Shown here in pieces: positions 1 through 6,138 of a stretch of DNA of 13,140 bases (position 1 is its first letter; the number at the start of each line of letters is the position of its first letter). The stretch is from assembly GCA_024278395.1 (NCBI GenBank), contig JAJRTG010000016.1, positions 1-13,140 of the forward strand, read 5' to 3'. Under the pieces are notes generated by a model. It worked only from the letters and a program-made list of their open reading frames with translations. It searched no databases and was not told where the DNA came from. A program made the translations under genes and the position numbers. Origin of the DNA: Fidelibacterota bacterium (lineage in GTDB: Bacteria > Bipolaricaulota > Bipolaricaulia > UBA7950 > UBA9294).

Positions 1-428
1 CCCGCGGCGCTCGGGACGAGCCATTGGGTAGGGGTGTTCCCCAAGGTGACGATCAGGCTGGGCTTGATTAGGGCGATCTGCGCCTCCAGGTAGGGCCAGC
101 ATACCTCCATCTCCTTCTTGGTCGGGACCCGGTTCCCCGGTGGACGGCACTTGACCACGTTTGTGATGTACACGTCCTCCCGTCTGATCCCGACTGAGGC
201 GAGGACCTCGGTCAGTTTCTGTCCGGCCGGTCCGACGAACGGTCGGCCGGTTTGATCTTCCACCTCGCCGGGGCCCTCCCCGACGAACATCACCGCCGCG
301 TGCGGATCCCCCTCTCCGAAGACCACGTTGGTTCTGGTCTCGCTTAACGGACACTTGACGCATGCCTTGACGCGGGCTTCGAGGCTGCTTAGGGTGATTG
401 TATGTGAGATCCTCAGAAGTTGGTCCAT
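1..428 (-). CDS. Uracil-DNA glycosylase, family 4 (Fe-S type), C-terminus cut by window edge
   Basis: Removes uracil (from cytosine deamination) from DNA as the first step of base excision repair. The 142 visible residues carry the family 4 signature: the uracil-pocket block at about residues 50-70 (GEGPGEVED, then TGRPFVGPAGQ) and four cysteines at 23, 26, 94 and 110. Their spacing (C-x2-C, then KCRPP, then a fourth Cys) is that of the [4Fe-4S] cluster ligands in Thermus-type enzymes. The family is usually around 200 residues, so the C-terminal part, including the histidine motif, lies beyond base 1. The ATG at 426-428 is chosen because AAGGAGG lies just upstream. It is the gene immediately downstream of tRNA-Gly on the same strand, with only 43 bp between and no separate promoter seen, so it may be co-transcribed with the tRNA. 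The family assignment is strong. This gene runs off the left window edge. Confidence 0.93.
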   Translation of the reverse strand, partial: MDQLLRISHTITLSSLEARVKACVKCPLSETRTNVVFGEGDPHAAVMFVGEGPGEVEDQTGRPFVGPAGQKLTEVLASVGIRREDVYITNVVKCRPPGNRVPTKKEMEVCWPYLEAQIALIKPSLIVTLGNTPTQWLVPSAA

Positions 429-451
429 CCCCCTCCTTCCTCTTGTGGGGG
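426..451 (-). promoter_or_regulatory. Hairpin holding the UDG ribosome binding site
   Basis: Reading the minus strand, CCCCC (451-447) can pair with GGGGG (433-429), and the GGGGG directly abuts the ATG. The Shine-Dalgarno AAGGAGG (438-432) begins in the 13-base loop and enters the 3' arm. This could modulate translation initiation. The inverted repeat is seen directly; a regulatory role is inference. Confidence 0.35.
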
Positions 452-471
452 TTCCGGCCGTAACACTCTTG

Positions 472-543
472 AGCGGGCAACGGGATTCGAACCCGCGACC
501 CTCAGCTTGGGAAGCTGATGCTCTACCCCTGAGCTATGCCCGC
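472..543 (-). tRNA. tRNA-Gly, anticodon CCC
   Basis: The cloverleaf folds completely on the minus strand. The 7-bp acceptor stem is GCGGGCA/TGCCCGC, the D arm is GCTC/GAGC, the anticodon stem is TCAGC/GCTGA with loop TTCCCAA (anticodon CCC, reading glycine codon GGG), and the T arm has a TTCGAAT loop. The total is 72 nt with discriminator U73. CCA is not encoded, so it must be added after transcription. It sits between pgk and the uracil-DNA glycosylase gene on the same strand, with its own promoter in the pgk-tRNA gap. Confidence 0.97.
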
Positions 544-553
544 AGGTGCTACC

Positions 554-582
554 ATTATAGCACTGAGTTGGAATCTCAGCAA
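554..582 (-). promoter_or_regulatory. Extended -10 promoter for tRNA-Gly (and probably the UDG gene)
   Basis: On the minus strand, TTGCTG (582-577) is followed after exactly 17 nt by a perfect TATAAT (559-554), preceded by TGC as in an extended -10. Start of transcription is predicted near 547, a few bases before the tRNA 5' end at 543. The -35 lies just beyond the pgk stop codon. A perfect dyad, GTGCTA-N6-TAGCAC (546-563), surrounds the -10. Confidence 0.75.
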
Positions 583-586
583 CTCA
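564..586. repeat. Inverted repeat at the pgk stop codon
   Basis: TGAGTTG (564-570) and CAACTCA (580-586) are perfect 7-bp inverted repeats with a 9-nt loop. The pgk stop codon lies inside one arm. A competing 5-bp pairing, CTGAG (563-567) with CTCAG (575-579), overlaps it. No T-run follows in the pgk direction, so this is not a standard intrinsic terminator. It could stabilise the pgk 3' end or be incidental. Confidence 0.4.
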
Positions 587-1777
587 CTCCTTCAGCGCCT
601 CCAGTGCGGGCAGCCTCTTCCCCCGCAGAATCGCGAGGCATGCCCCGCCTCCGGTGGAGATGTAGGAGATCCCATCCGCCACTCCAAGCTTCTTAACCGC
701 CTCTCCCGTCTCGCCGCCTCCGACCACGGTGAACGCATCGGCGGCGGAGAGGGCTTCTCCGATCGCACGCGTCCCGGCGGCGAACGGAGCGAGCTCGAAC
801 GCCCCCATCGGCCCCGCCCACACGATCGTCTTCGCCTTTTCAATCTCTTTCCGGAACAGCTCGATCGATTCCGGCCCGATATCGAGCCCGATCCAACCCT
901 CCGGGATCTTGTCGGCGCGTGCCGTCGCTGTCTCCGCCTGTTCGCTTATCTCCTTCGCGATCACGACGTCGCGCGGCAGGACGATCTTCACTTCCATGTC
1001 GTACGCGGCGCGGATCAATTCCCTTATCTCATCGAGCAGGTCCTCATCGACGATCGAGTTTCCGACCTCCGCCCCCGCCGCGCGCAGGAAGGTGAACGCC
1101 ACCCCCCCGCCGATCAGGATCTCGTCGACCTTGTCGAGCAGATCACGCAGGGCGCCGAGCTTGCTCCGCGCCTTCTTCCCCCCGATGATCGCGATGTAGG
1201 GGCGGGCGGGGTCGTCGGTGAGGCGGGACAGGGCTTCGATCTCCCGCTGGACGAGCATCCCTGCGTACGCCGGCAGGTGGTCGGGGACCCCGACGGTGGA
1301 CGCGTGCGCTCGATGCAGGGTGGCGAAGGCATCGTTTACGTACAGCTCGCCGAGCGCGGCCAGGCTGCGGGCGAACATTGGCTCGTTGGTCGTCTCCTCC
1401 GGGTGAAAGCGCAGGTTTTCAAGCAGGAATATGTCACCCGCGCTTCCGGAGGAGACCGCATCTTCAACCTCCTTACCGACGCAGTCATCGAGCTTGCGCA
1501 CCGGGCGGCTGATCAAGCTAGTCAGCCGCTCTGCGACCGGGTCGAGCCGGAGTTCCGGCACGACCTTCCCTTCAGGCCGTCCGAGATGGCTCATCAGGAC
1601 GAGCTTCGTTTCCTTTTCGAGAAGGTAACGCAGTGTGGAGAGGGAGGCCTCGATGCGTGCGTCATCCGCCACCTCGCCGTCCTTCAGCGGCACGTTGTAG
1701 TCCACCCGTACAAGCACGGTCTTCCCTGCGACGTCCGCCTCCTGCACCTTCCGCAGTCCGCTCAACAGCCCACCCAT
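584..1777 (-). CDS. pgk: Phosphoglycerate kinase
   Basis: Glycolytic enzyme that interconverts 1,3-bisphosphoglycerate + ADP and 3-phosphoglycerate + ATP in the cytoplasm. At 397 residues it has the normal length. Family motifs appear in order: RVDYNVPL (24-31), HLGRP (64-68), LLENLRFHPEE (118-128), NDAFATLHRAHAST (148-161), GPMGAFE (322-328) and STGGGA (374-379). Two motifs deviate: the usual GGAKVSDK reads GGKKARSK (199-206), keeping both terminal lysines of the block, and the nucleotide-loop GGGD reads GGGE (353-356). The start is supported by AAGGAGG at 1790-1784, six bases before the ATG. It is transcribed divergently from the LolA-like gene and followed by tRNA-Gly after 40 bp. No gapA or tpi is visible next to it. 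Function is very likely normal kinase activity; the effect of the substitutions is unknown. Confidence 0.96.
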   Translation of the reverse strand: MGGLLSGLRKVQEADVAGKTVLVRVDYNVPLKDGEVADDARIEASLSTLRYLLEKETKLVLMSHLGRPEGKVVPELRLDPVAERLTSLISRPVRKLDDCVGKEVEDAVSSGSAGDIFLLENLRFHPEETTNEPMFARSLAALGELYVNDAFATLHRAHASTVGVPDHLPAYAGMLVQREIEALSRLTDDPARPYIAIIGGKKARSKLGALRDLLDKVDEILIGGGVAFTFLRAAGAEVGNSIVDEDLLDEIRELIRAAYDMEVKIVLPRDVVIAKEISEQAETATARADKIPEGWIGLDIGPESIELFRKEIEKAKTIVWAGPMGAFELAPFAAGTRAIGEALSAADAFTVVGGGETGEAVKKLGVADGISYISTGGGACLAILRGKRLPALEALKE

Positions 1778-1812
1778 CTTTGTCCTCCTTCCTTTCGTTC
1801 CGATTGTTCCGA

Positions 1813-1841
1813 TTGCATACCCATCTTTAGGGAATTATAAT
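1813..1841 (+). promoter_or_regulatory. Promoter of the LolA-like gene, giving a leaderless mRNA
   Basis: TTGCAT (1813-1818), 17-nt spacer, perfect TATAAT (1836-1841). The predicted transcription start at about 1848-1850 coincides with the ATG at 1850. No Shine-Dalgarno sequence lies at a usable distance, which fits leaderless translation. Confidence 0.65.
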
Positions 1842-1861
1842 TATACTCGATGAACAGTCAA
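1834..1861 (-). promoter_or_regulatory. pgk promoter, overlapping the divergent promoter
   Basis: Minus strand: TTGACT (1861-1856), 16-nt spacer, TATAAT (1839-1834). Predicted start near 1827, giving a leader of about 50 nt. The -35 lies inside the first codons of the divergent gene and the -10 shares four bases with that gene's -10, so both promoters are unlikely to be occupied at once. Confidence 0.65.
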
Positions 1862-2698
1862 AACTTAATCCTCCTTGGGATCGGTCTCTTTGTCAGCCTT
1901 ATCGTCGGGGTCGCCGCCATCGATCAGTACATGATGAGCGAGCACGACCCGATGCGCCCGGACGGTCTGATCTGGCGGGTGAAGACGGCGTTCGACCGCA
2001 TTAAGGACCTGGAGGCGGTCATCAGAATCATGAACGAGGGTGAATCCGAGCCCACCCGCCTTCTTGTGCGGCTTGTGCGCGGGACCGAGGACGCCCTCTC
2101 GGTTCGCTACCTCGATCCGAAGCCGATGCGGGACGAGCTGTTCACCGTGAGCCGTGACCTCCTTTCCCACTACATTCCACAGGAGAACCTGATCGTGGTG
2201 AAACGGTGGGCCGGACTTCCCCTCACCGAACTCGGGCTTGTGAGCTTCAACCTGAAGCAGCTCGAGGCGGATTGGAAGGCCGGTAGAGTGGATCTCAAGG
2301 TGGTGCGCGGACGCGCCGGGTTCAATCTCGATCTGTTCAGTTCCCCTATTGAGCTGGCGGAGACGATCTCAGGGAGGCTTGTTTCGCAACCGTTCTCCAT
2401 TAGCACCGAGACGGGAGGGGAGCCCCTCATCTCCCGGGGCATCGCCGAGATAGGGGGAGGGATGAGCGGTGCATCGATCGAGGGCGGGTTCATCCTTGAG
2501 GTGAGCGCTCAGAAGACCGGGGAGCTCGAGCGGATGATCTGGATCGATGCGGATACGTTCCTCGTACGGAAGGTGGTCATCTTTTCGAACGGAAGACGGG
2601 GCACGAGCATCGAGCTGGAGCGGATCAACCTCAATCAAGGGCTTACGGCTGAAGAGGTCCTCGCTCTACCGCGCGGGGTCGAGGTGATCCACGGCTAA
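1850..2698 (+). CDS. Membrane-anchored LolA-like (outer-membrane lipoprotein-sorting type) protein
   Basis: A 282-residue protein with one hydrophobic N-terminal segment (about residues 6-24) followed by a soluble, beta-rich-looking domain. That domain begins with an amphipathic stretch (about 41-60) and runs to about 260. The pattern of an N-terminal helix, then short strands ending in a segment like IWIDADTFLVRKVVIF (about residues 231-246), resembles LolA/LolB and COG2834-type lipoprotein-sorting proteins. No lipobox cysteine follows the hydrophobic segment, so it is either a signal anchor or a cleaved signal peptide. Substrate and partners cannot be read from the sequence; no Lol transporter genes are nearby. 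The ATG at 1850 is chosen because the promoter's predicted start falls on it and no better SD-start pair exists. It converges with the DUF151 gene, overlapping it by 4 bp. The fold assignment is moderate. Confidence 0.7.
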   Translation: MNSQNLILLGIGLFVSLIVGVAAIDQYMMSEHDPMRPDGLIWRVKTAFDRIKDLEAVIRIMNEGESEPTRLLVRLVRGTEDALSVRYLDPKPMRDELFTVSRDLLSHYIPQENLIVVKRWAGLPLTELGLVSFNLKQLEADWKAGRVDLKVVRGRAGFNLDLFSSPIELAETISGRLVSQPFSISTETGGEPLISRGIAEIGGGMSGASIEGGFILEVSAQKTGELERMIWIDADTFLVRKVVIFSNGRRGTSIELERINLNQGLTAEEVLALPRGVEVIHG

Positions 2699-3174
2699 CC
2701 GATGAACTTCTTGAACTGCGAGAGGTTCATCTGATAATCGACGAAGTCTTGGAACGCGTCTTCCTCGGCGAACGGAGACTCGATAGCGGAAGCCTCGAAC
2801 ACGTCCTCGGCGATGAAGATAGGGCTCCCGACGCGCAGGGCGAGGGCGAGTGAGTCCGAGGGGCGTGCGTCGACCTCCACCAGCTCCCCGTCGGTCCGCC
2901 GGAGGAAGATGGTGGCGTAGTACGTCCCCTCCTCGAGATTGCTGATCACCACCTTCTCCACCCGACCCTGCAGGGCATCGATGATCTCCTTCATCAGGTC
3001 GTGGGAGAGGGGGCGGGGAAAGCTGTTCTGTTGCAGCCCGAGGGCGATGGACATCGCCTCCGACTCTCCGATCCAGATCGGCATCGCCTTGTTCGAATGG
3101 AGATCCTTCAACAGGATCACCGGAGCGTTATTGAATGGATCAATCAAAAGCGCCTTGATTTCCGCCTCTCGCAT
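2695..3174 (-). CDS. Bifunctional nuclease family protein (DUF151)
   Basis: A 159-residue protein whose first ~130 residues match the DUF151/BFN family. Visible conserved blocks are PIWIGESEAMSIALGL (32-47), RPLSHDLM (54-61), GTYYATIFL (83-91) and VDARPSDSLALALR (101-114). Members have been reported with DNase and RNase activity, and the fold is known from Thermotoga; the physiological role in most bacteria is unclear. The C-terminal ~30 residues are acidic and then amphipathic (to FKKFIG), a tail common in the family that resembles a UVR-type extension. The start has AAGGAG (3187-3182) at 7-nt spacing. The gene is divergent from glmS, and its stop codon overlaps the convergent LolA-like gene. 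The family call is strong; the biochemical role is inferred. Confidence 0.9.
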   Translation of the reverse strand: MREAEIKALLIDPFNNAPVILLKDLHSNKAMPIWIGESEAMSIALGLQQNSFPRPLSHDLMKEIIDALQGRVEKVVISNLEEGTYYATIFLRRTDGELVEVDARPSDSLALALRVGSPIFIAEDVFEASAIESPFAEEDAFQDFVDYQMNLSQFKKFIG

Positions 3175-3214
3175 CGCTATTCTCCTTTGGTCTTAAATTG
3201 ACCGTTGGCGCTTC

Positions 3215-3243
3215 ATTATAGCAGCGTCCACGGCGCAAGACAA
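3215..3243 (-). promoter_or_regulatory. Extended -10 promoter of the DUF151 gene
   Basis: Minus strand: TTGTCT (3243-3238), 17-nt spacer, TGC-TATAAT (-10 at 3220-3215). Predicted start near 3208, leader about 34 nt. The element occupies the same ~30 bp from which the divergent glmS must be transcribed. Confidence 0.7.
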
Positions 3244-3252
3244 TAGGCGGAT

Positions 3253-5070
3253 ATGTGTGGAATAATCGGCTATATCGGTGAGAAGAATGCGATACCGCTT
3301 CTGTTTTCCGGGCTGAAGCGCCTGGAGTACCGCGGGTACGATTCGGCCGGGATCGCCCTGATCGAGAACGGCAGGTTGATCGCTTTCCGGCGCGCCGGGA
3401 AGGTGGACGATCTCGGGCGGGAGGTCCTCGGCCAGGGACTGTCCGCCCATATCGGGATCGGGCACACCCGCTGGGCGACGCACGGGGCCCCGACCGAGGA
3501 GAACGCCCACCCCCACCTCGACTGCCGCGGTAAGATCGCGGTCGTGCACAACGGGATCATCGAGAACTTCCGCCCGATCAGGGCCCGGCTCGCTGCAGCC
3601 GGGCACACCTTCCGCTCCCAGACCGACACCGAGGTCCTCGCTCATTTAATCGAAGAACACTACGCGGGGGATCTCCTCGCGGCGGTCCGGGCGGCGGTCG
3701 GCCAGGTCGAGGGGGCGTTCGCCCTCGCCGTCCTCTCCGAGGATGATCCGACGAGGCTTGTGGTGGCGCGCATGGGGAGCCCGCTCATCCTGGGGAAAGG
3801 GGACGGCGGGAGTTTCGTGTGTTCCGACGTACCGGCGATCCTGGGCGAGGTCGGGGAGGTCGTATTCCTTTCCGATGGGGAAGTGGCGGAGGTCCGGCGG
3901 GACGGGTTCCGCGTCTTGTCCAAGGAGGGCGGTGAGATCGCGCCGGAAGCGAGACCGGTGGCGAGCGATCCGTTCTCCATCCGGAAGGGCGGGTACAAGC
4001 ACTTCATGTTGAAGGAGATCCACGAGCAGCCGCGGGCGGTGGGGGAGACGGTGCGGGAGAAGCTGACCGAGCGGGGGATAGGCTTCCCTGAACTGCCTGA
4101 TCCGCCGACCGGTTTTGATCGGGTCTATCTTGTCGCCTGCGGTACGGCCTACCACGCCGGGCTCGTCGCCGAGTATCAGTGGGAATCCATCCTCGGGGTT
4201 CCGGTGCACGCGATGATCGCCTCCGAGTTCCGGTACCGCACCGTGCCGGTCGATCCCCGCACCCTCGTCGTCGCCGTCTCCCAGTCCGGCGAGACGGTCG
4301 ATACCCTGATGGCGGTGCGCCGGGCGAGGGAGAGTGGAGCCGAGGTCATAGCGTTGGTGAATACGGTCGGGTCGGCGATCGAGCGGGAGTCTAGCGGAGT
4401 GCTCTACACCCGCGCCGGGATCGAGATCGGGGTCGCCGCCACCAAGACGTTCACCGCACAGCTCGCCGGGCTCTCCCTGCTCGGGCTCCGCCTCGGGGAG
4501 GGCCTGAACAAGCTCTCGCCACCGGAGCTGCAGCGTGAAGTCGAGTCACTGGCCGCGCTCCCCGGGAAGCTCGCCGCCGCCCTCTCACTGGAGCGTGCGG
4601 TCACGGAACTGGCCGAGCGGTTCTACACCGCGCACGATTTCCTCTTCCTCGGGCGCGGGCCGCTGTACCCGATCGCCCTTGAGGGAGCGCTCAAGCTCAA
4701 GGAGATCTCCTACATCCACGCCGAGGGCTACCCGGCCGGCGAGATGAAGCACGGGCCGATCGCGCTGATCGATGAGCGGATGCCGGTGGTGGTATTGGTG
4801 ACGGAGAGTTTCGCCTACGAGAAGGTCCTTTCAAACATCGAGGAGGTGAAGGCGCGCAAGGGGGTCGTCATCGCCCTCACCGATCGGCCCGGCGACCCGA
4901 CGCTCATCGAGCTCGCCGATCACGTCCTTGCCGTTCCGAGTGCGAAGGGGTTCGCGCTCCCGGCGGTCTACACCGTCCCGCTCCAGCTTCTCGCCTATCA
5001 CATCGCCGTACTGCGCGGCACCGACGTCGATCAGCCCCGCAACCTGGCGAAGACGGTCACGGTCGAGTGA
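3253..5070 (+). CDS. glmS: Glutamine--fructose-6-phosphate aminotransferase (isomerizing)
   Basis: Makes glucosamine 6-phosphate from fructose 6-phosphate and glutamine, the entry step to UDP-GlcNAc for peptidoglycan and other glycans. The 605 residues match the family length. The N-terminal glutaminase domain (about 2-225) has the catalytic Cys2 (CGIIGYIG), the HTRWATHG block (71-78), the NG oxyanion pair (100-101) and TDTE (124-127). Two SIS sugar-isomerase domains follow (about 285-420 and 455-590), with ACGTAYHAG (295-303), SQSGETVDT (343-351) and EGYPAGEMKHGPIALI (491-506). The C-terminal DQPRNLAKTVTVE is typical. The start is fixed by the need for Cys at position 2. Only a poor AGGCGG two bases before the ATG resembles an SD site, so initiation may be leaderless or weak. 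A GACAAT at 3239-3244 is a possible -10, but no good -35 goes with it. The 3' end overlaps manC by 14 bp, tail-to-tail. Confidence 0.98.
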   Translation: MCGIIGYIGEKNAIPLLFSGLKRLEYRGYDSAGIALIENGRLIAFRRAGKVDDLGREVLGQGLSAHIGIGHTRWATHGAPTEENAHPHLDCRGKIAVVHNGIIENFRPIRARLAAAGHTFRSQTDTEVLAHLIEEHYAGDLLAAVRAAVGQVEGAFALAVLSEDDPTRLVVARMGSPLILGKGDGGSFVCSDVPAILGEVGEVVFLSDGEVAEVRRDGFRVLSKEGGEIAPEARPVASDPFSIRKGGYKHFMLKEIHEQPRAVGETVREKLTERGIGFPELPDPPTGFDRVYLVACGTAYHAGLVAEYQWESILGVPVHAMIASEFRYRTVPVDPRTLVVAVSQSGETVDTLMAVRRARESGAEVIALVNTVGSAIERESSGVLYTRAGIEIGVAATKTFTAQLAGLSLLGLRLGEGLNKLSPPELQREVESLAALPGKLAAALSLERAVTELAERFYTAHDFLFLGRGPLYPIALEGALKLKEISYIHAEGYPAGEMKHGPIALIDERMPVVVLVTESFAYEKVLSNIEEVKARKGVVIALTDRPGDPTLIELADHVLAVPSAKGFALPAVYTVPLQLLAYHIAVLRGTDVDQPRNLAKTVTVE

Positions 5071-6127
5071 GCTTCAGGATCCGCTTCACCTCTTGGGCGC
5101 GGTCCTTGTCCATCACCAGCAGGGCGTCGTCGGTCTCGATGATGATGAGGTTGGATACCCCCAGGGTGGCGATCACGCGTCCGTCGGTTCGGGTGCGGCG
5201 GGAGAGGATTACGCTGTCCTTCGTGTCGATCCCGACGTGCGCGGCCTGAACGACGTTCCCTGCGGCATCGCGGGGGAAGAGCTCCGCCCATGCCGCCCAG
5301 TCCCCGACGTCGCTCCACCCGATCTCGCCCGTCGGAATCACGAGAGCGCGGTCGCTCTTCTCCATCACGCCGTTGTCGATGGAGATCGTCTCCTGCGCCG
5401 AGTAGACGTCCGTCAGCACGGTGCGGTGGTCGGGATGGCCGATGTAGTCCCTTATCTTCCTCAGACCGGCGTGGAGGCTCGGGAGGTGCGTCTCGATCTC
5501 CTCGAGGATGGTATCCACGCGCCACATGAACATCCCGCTGTTCCAGAAGTATCCGCCCTGCGCGAGGAACTTGACCGCGGTATCGTAGTCCGGCTTCTCC
5601 GTGAACCGCTCCACCTTGAGCGCCTGCAGCCCATCGGCTTCTATGAGCACGTCCCCCCCCTGGATGTAGCCGTAGCCGGTGGCCGGGTGCCGCGGAGTGA
5701 CGCCCAGGGTTATGAGGTGCTCCCCGTCGCTTGCGATGGTCAGCCCGACCTTGATCAGCTTGCGGAATCGGTCCTCGGCGCGGATTACGTGATCCGCGGG
5801 CAGGACTACCATCGTGCCGTGCGGGTCGCGGTGGGATATCATCGTGGCGGCGAGCCCGACGCATGGTGCGGTGCTCCGTCCGATCGGCTCGGTGATAATG
5901 TTCTCCACCGGAAGGGCGGGGAGCTGCTCCTCGACCAGTGAACCGTGCTGGTCGCTCGTGACCACGTAGATGTTCTCCCATGGGATCAGCGGAAGGATGC
6001 GGTTCACCGTCGCCTGCAGCATCGTCTCCTCCCCGAACAACCGGAGAAACTGCTTCGGCTGCTCCGGGGTGCTCAGCGGCCACAGCCGCTCTCCCCGTCC
6101 GCCCGCCATGATCACCGCGAATTCCAT
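5057..6127 (-). CDS. manC: Mannose-1-phosphate guanylyltransferase (GDP-mannose pyrophosphorylase)
   Basis: Forms GDP-mannose from alpha-D-mannose 1-phosphate and GTP. The protein is 356 residues, the short single-function type without the C-terminal phosphomannose isomerase domain. Motifs are the nucleotide loop MAGGRGERLWPLS (7-19), LPADHVI (109-115), GYGYIQ (151-156), FTEKPD (175-180), GGYFWNSGMFMW (191-202) and GWSDVGDW (270-277). The ATG at 6127 is preferred over longer in-frame starts because it begins directly with the strand leading into the signature loop and has GGGAGG a few bases upstream. The extra upstream codons would lie inside manB. It follows manB by 11 bp, its SD touching the manB stop, so translation is probably coupled. 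An uninterrupted run of eight G on the coding strand (5660-5653) lies in the codons for Gln-Gly-Gly-Asp. Confidence 0.96.
   Translation of the reverse strand: MEFAVIMAGGRGERLWPLSTPEQPKQFLRLFGEETMLQATVNRILPLIPWENIYVVTSDQHGSLVEEQLPALPVENIITEPIGRSTAPCVGLAATMISHRDPHGTMVVLPADHVIRAEDRFRKLIKVGLTIASDGEHLITLGVTPRHPATGYGYIQGGDVLIEADGLQALKVERFTEKPDYDTAVKFLAQGGYFWNSGMFMWRVDTILEEIETHLPSLHAGLRKIRDYIGHPDHRTVLTDVYSAQETISIDNGVMEKSDRALVIPTGEIGWSDVGDWAAWAELFPRDAAGNVVQAAHVGIDTKDSVILSRRTRTDGRVIATLGVSNLIIIETDDALLVMDKDRAQEVKRILKLTRP
5653..5660. repeat. Homopolymer tract C8/G8 inside manC
   Basis: Eight consecutive C on the plus strand (G8 in the coding direction of manC). The frame is intact here. Such tracts are prone to polymerase slippage and to sequencing error. 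Confidence 0.9.
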
Positions 6128-6138
6128 ATCTTCCCTCC

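Noticed and set aside
472..543. tRNA-Gly as an integration site for a mobile element
   Set aside because: No integrase, no direct repeat of the tRNA 3' end within the window, and ordinary genes on both sides.
536..1840. 434-residue open frame on the plus strand opposite pgk
   Set aside because: It is antisense to a clearly conserved pgk, has no SD, overlaps the tRNA promoter, and its composition (rich in Arg, Pro, Asp) is that of a GC-rich shadow frame.
3175..3252. glmS ribozyme or riboswitch upstream of glmS
   Set aside because: Only 78 bp are available and they hold the DUF151 promoter; no ribozyme core or pseudoknot pattern is visible.
5031..6083. 350-residue minus-strand frame overlapping manC in another frame
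   Set aside because: Arg/Pro/Gly-rich with no domain, while manC explains this DNA.
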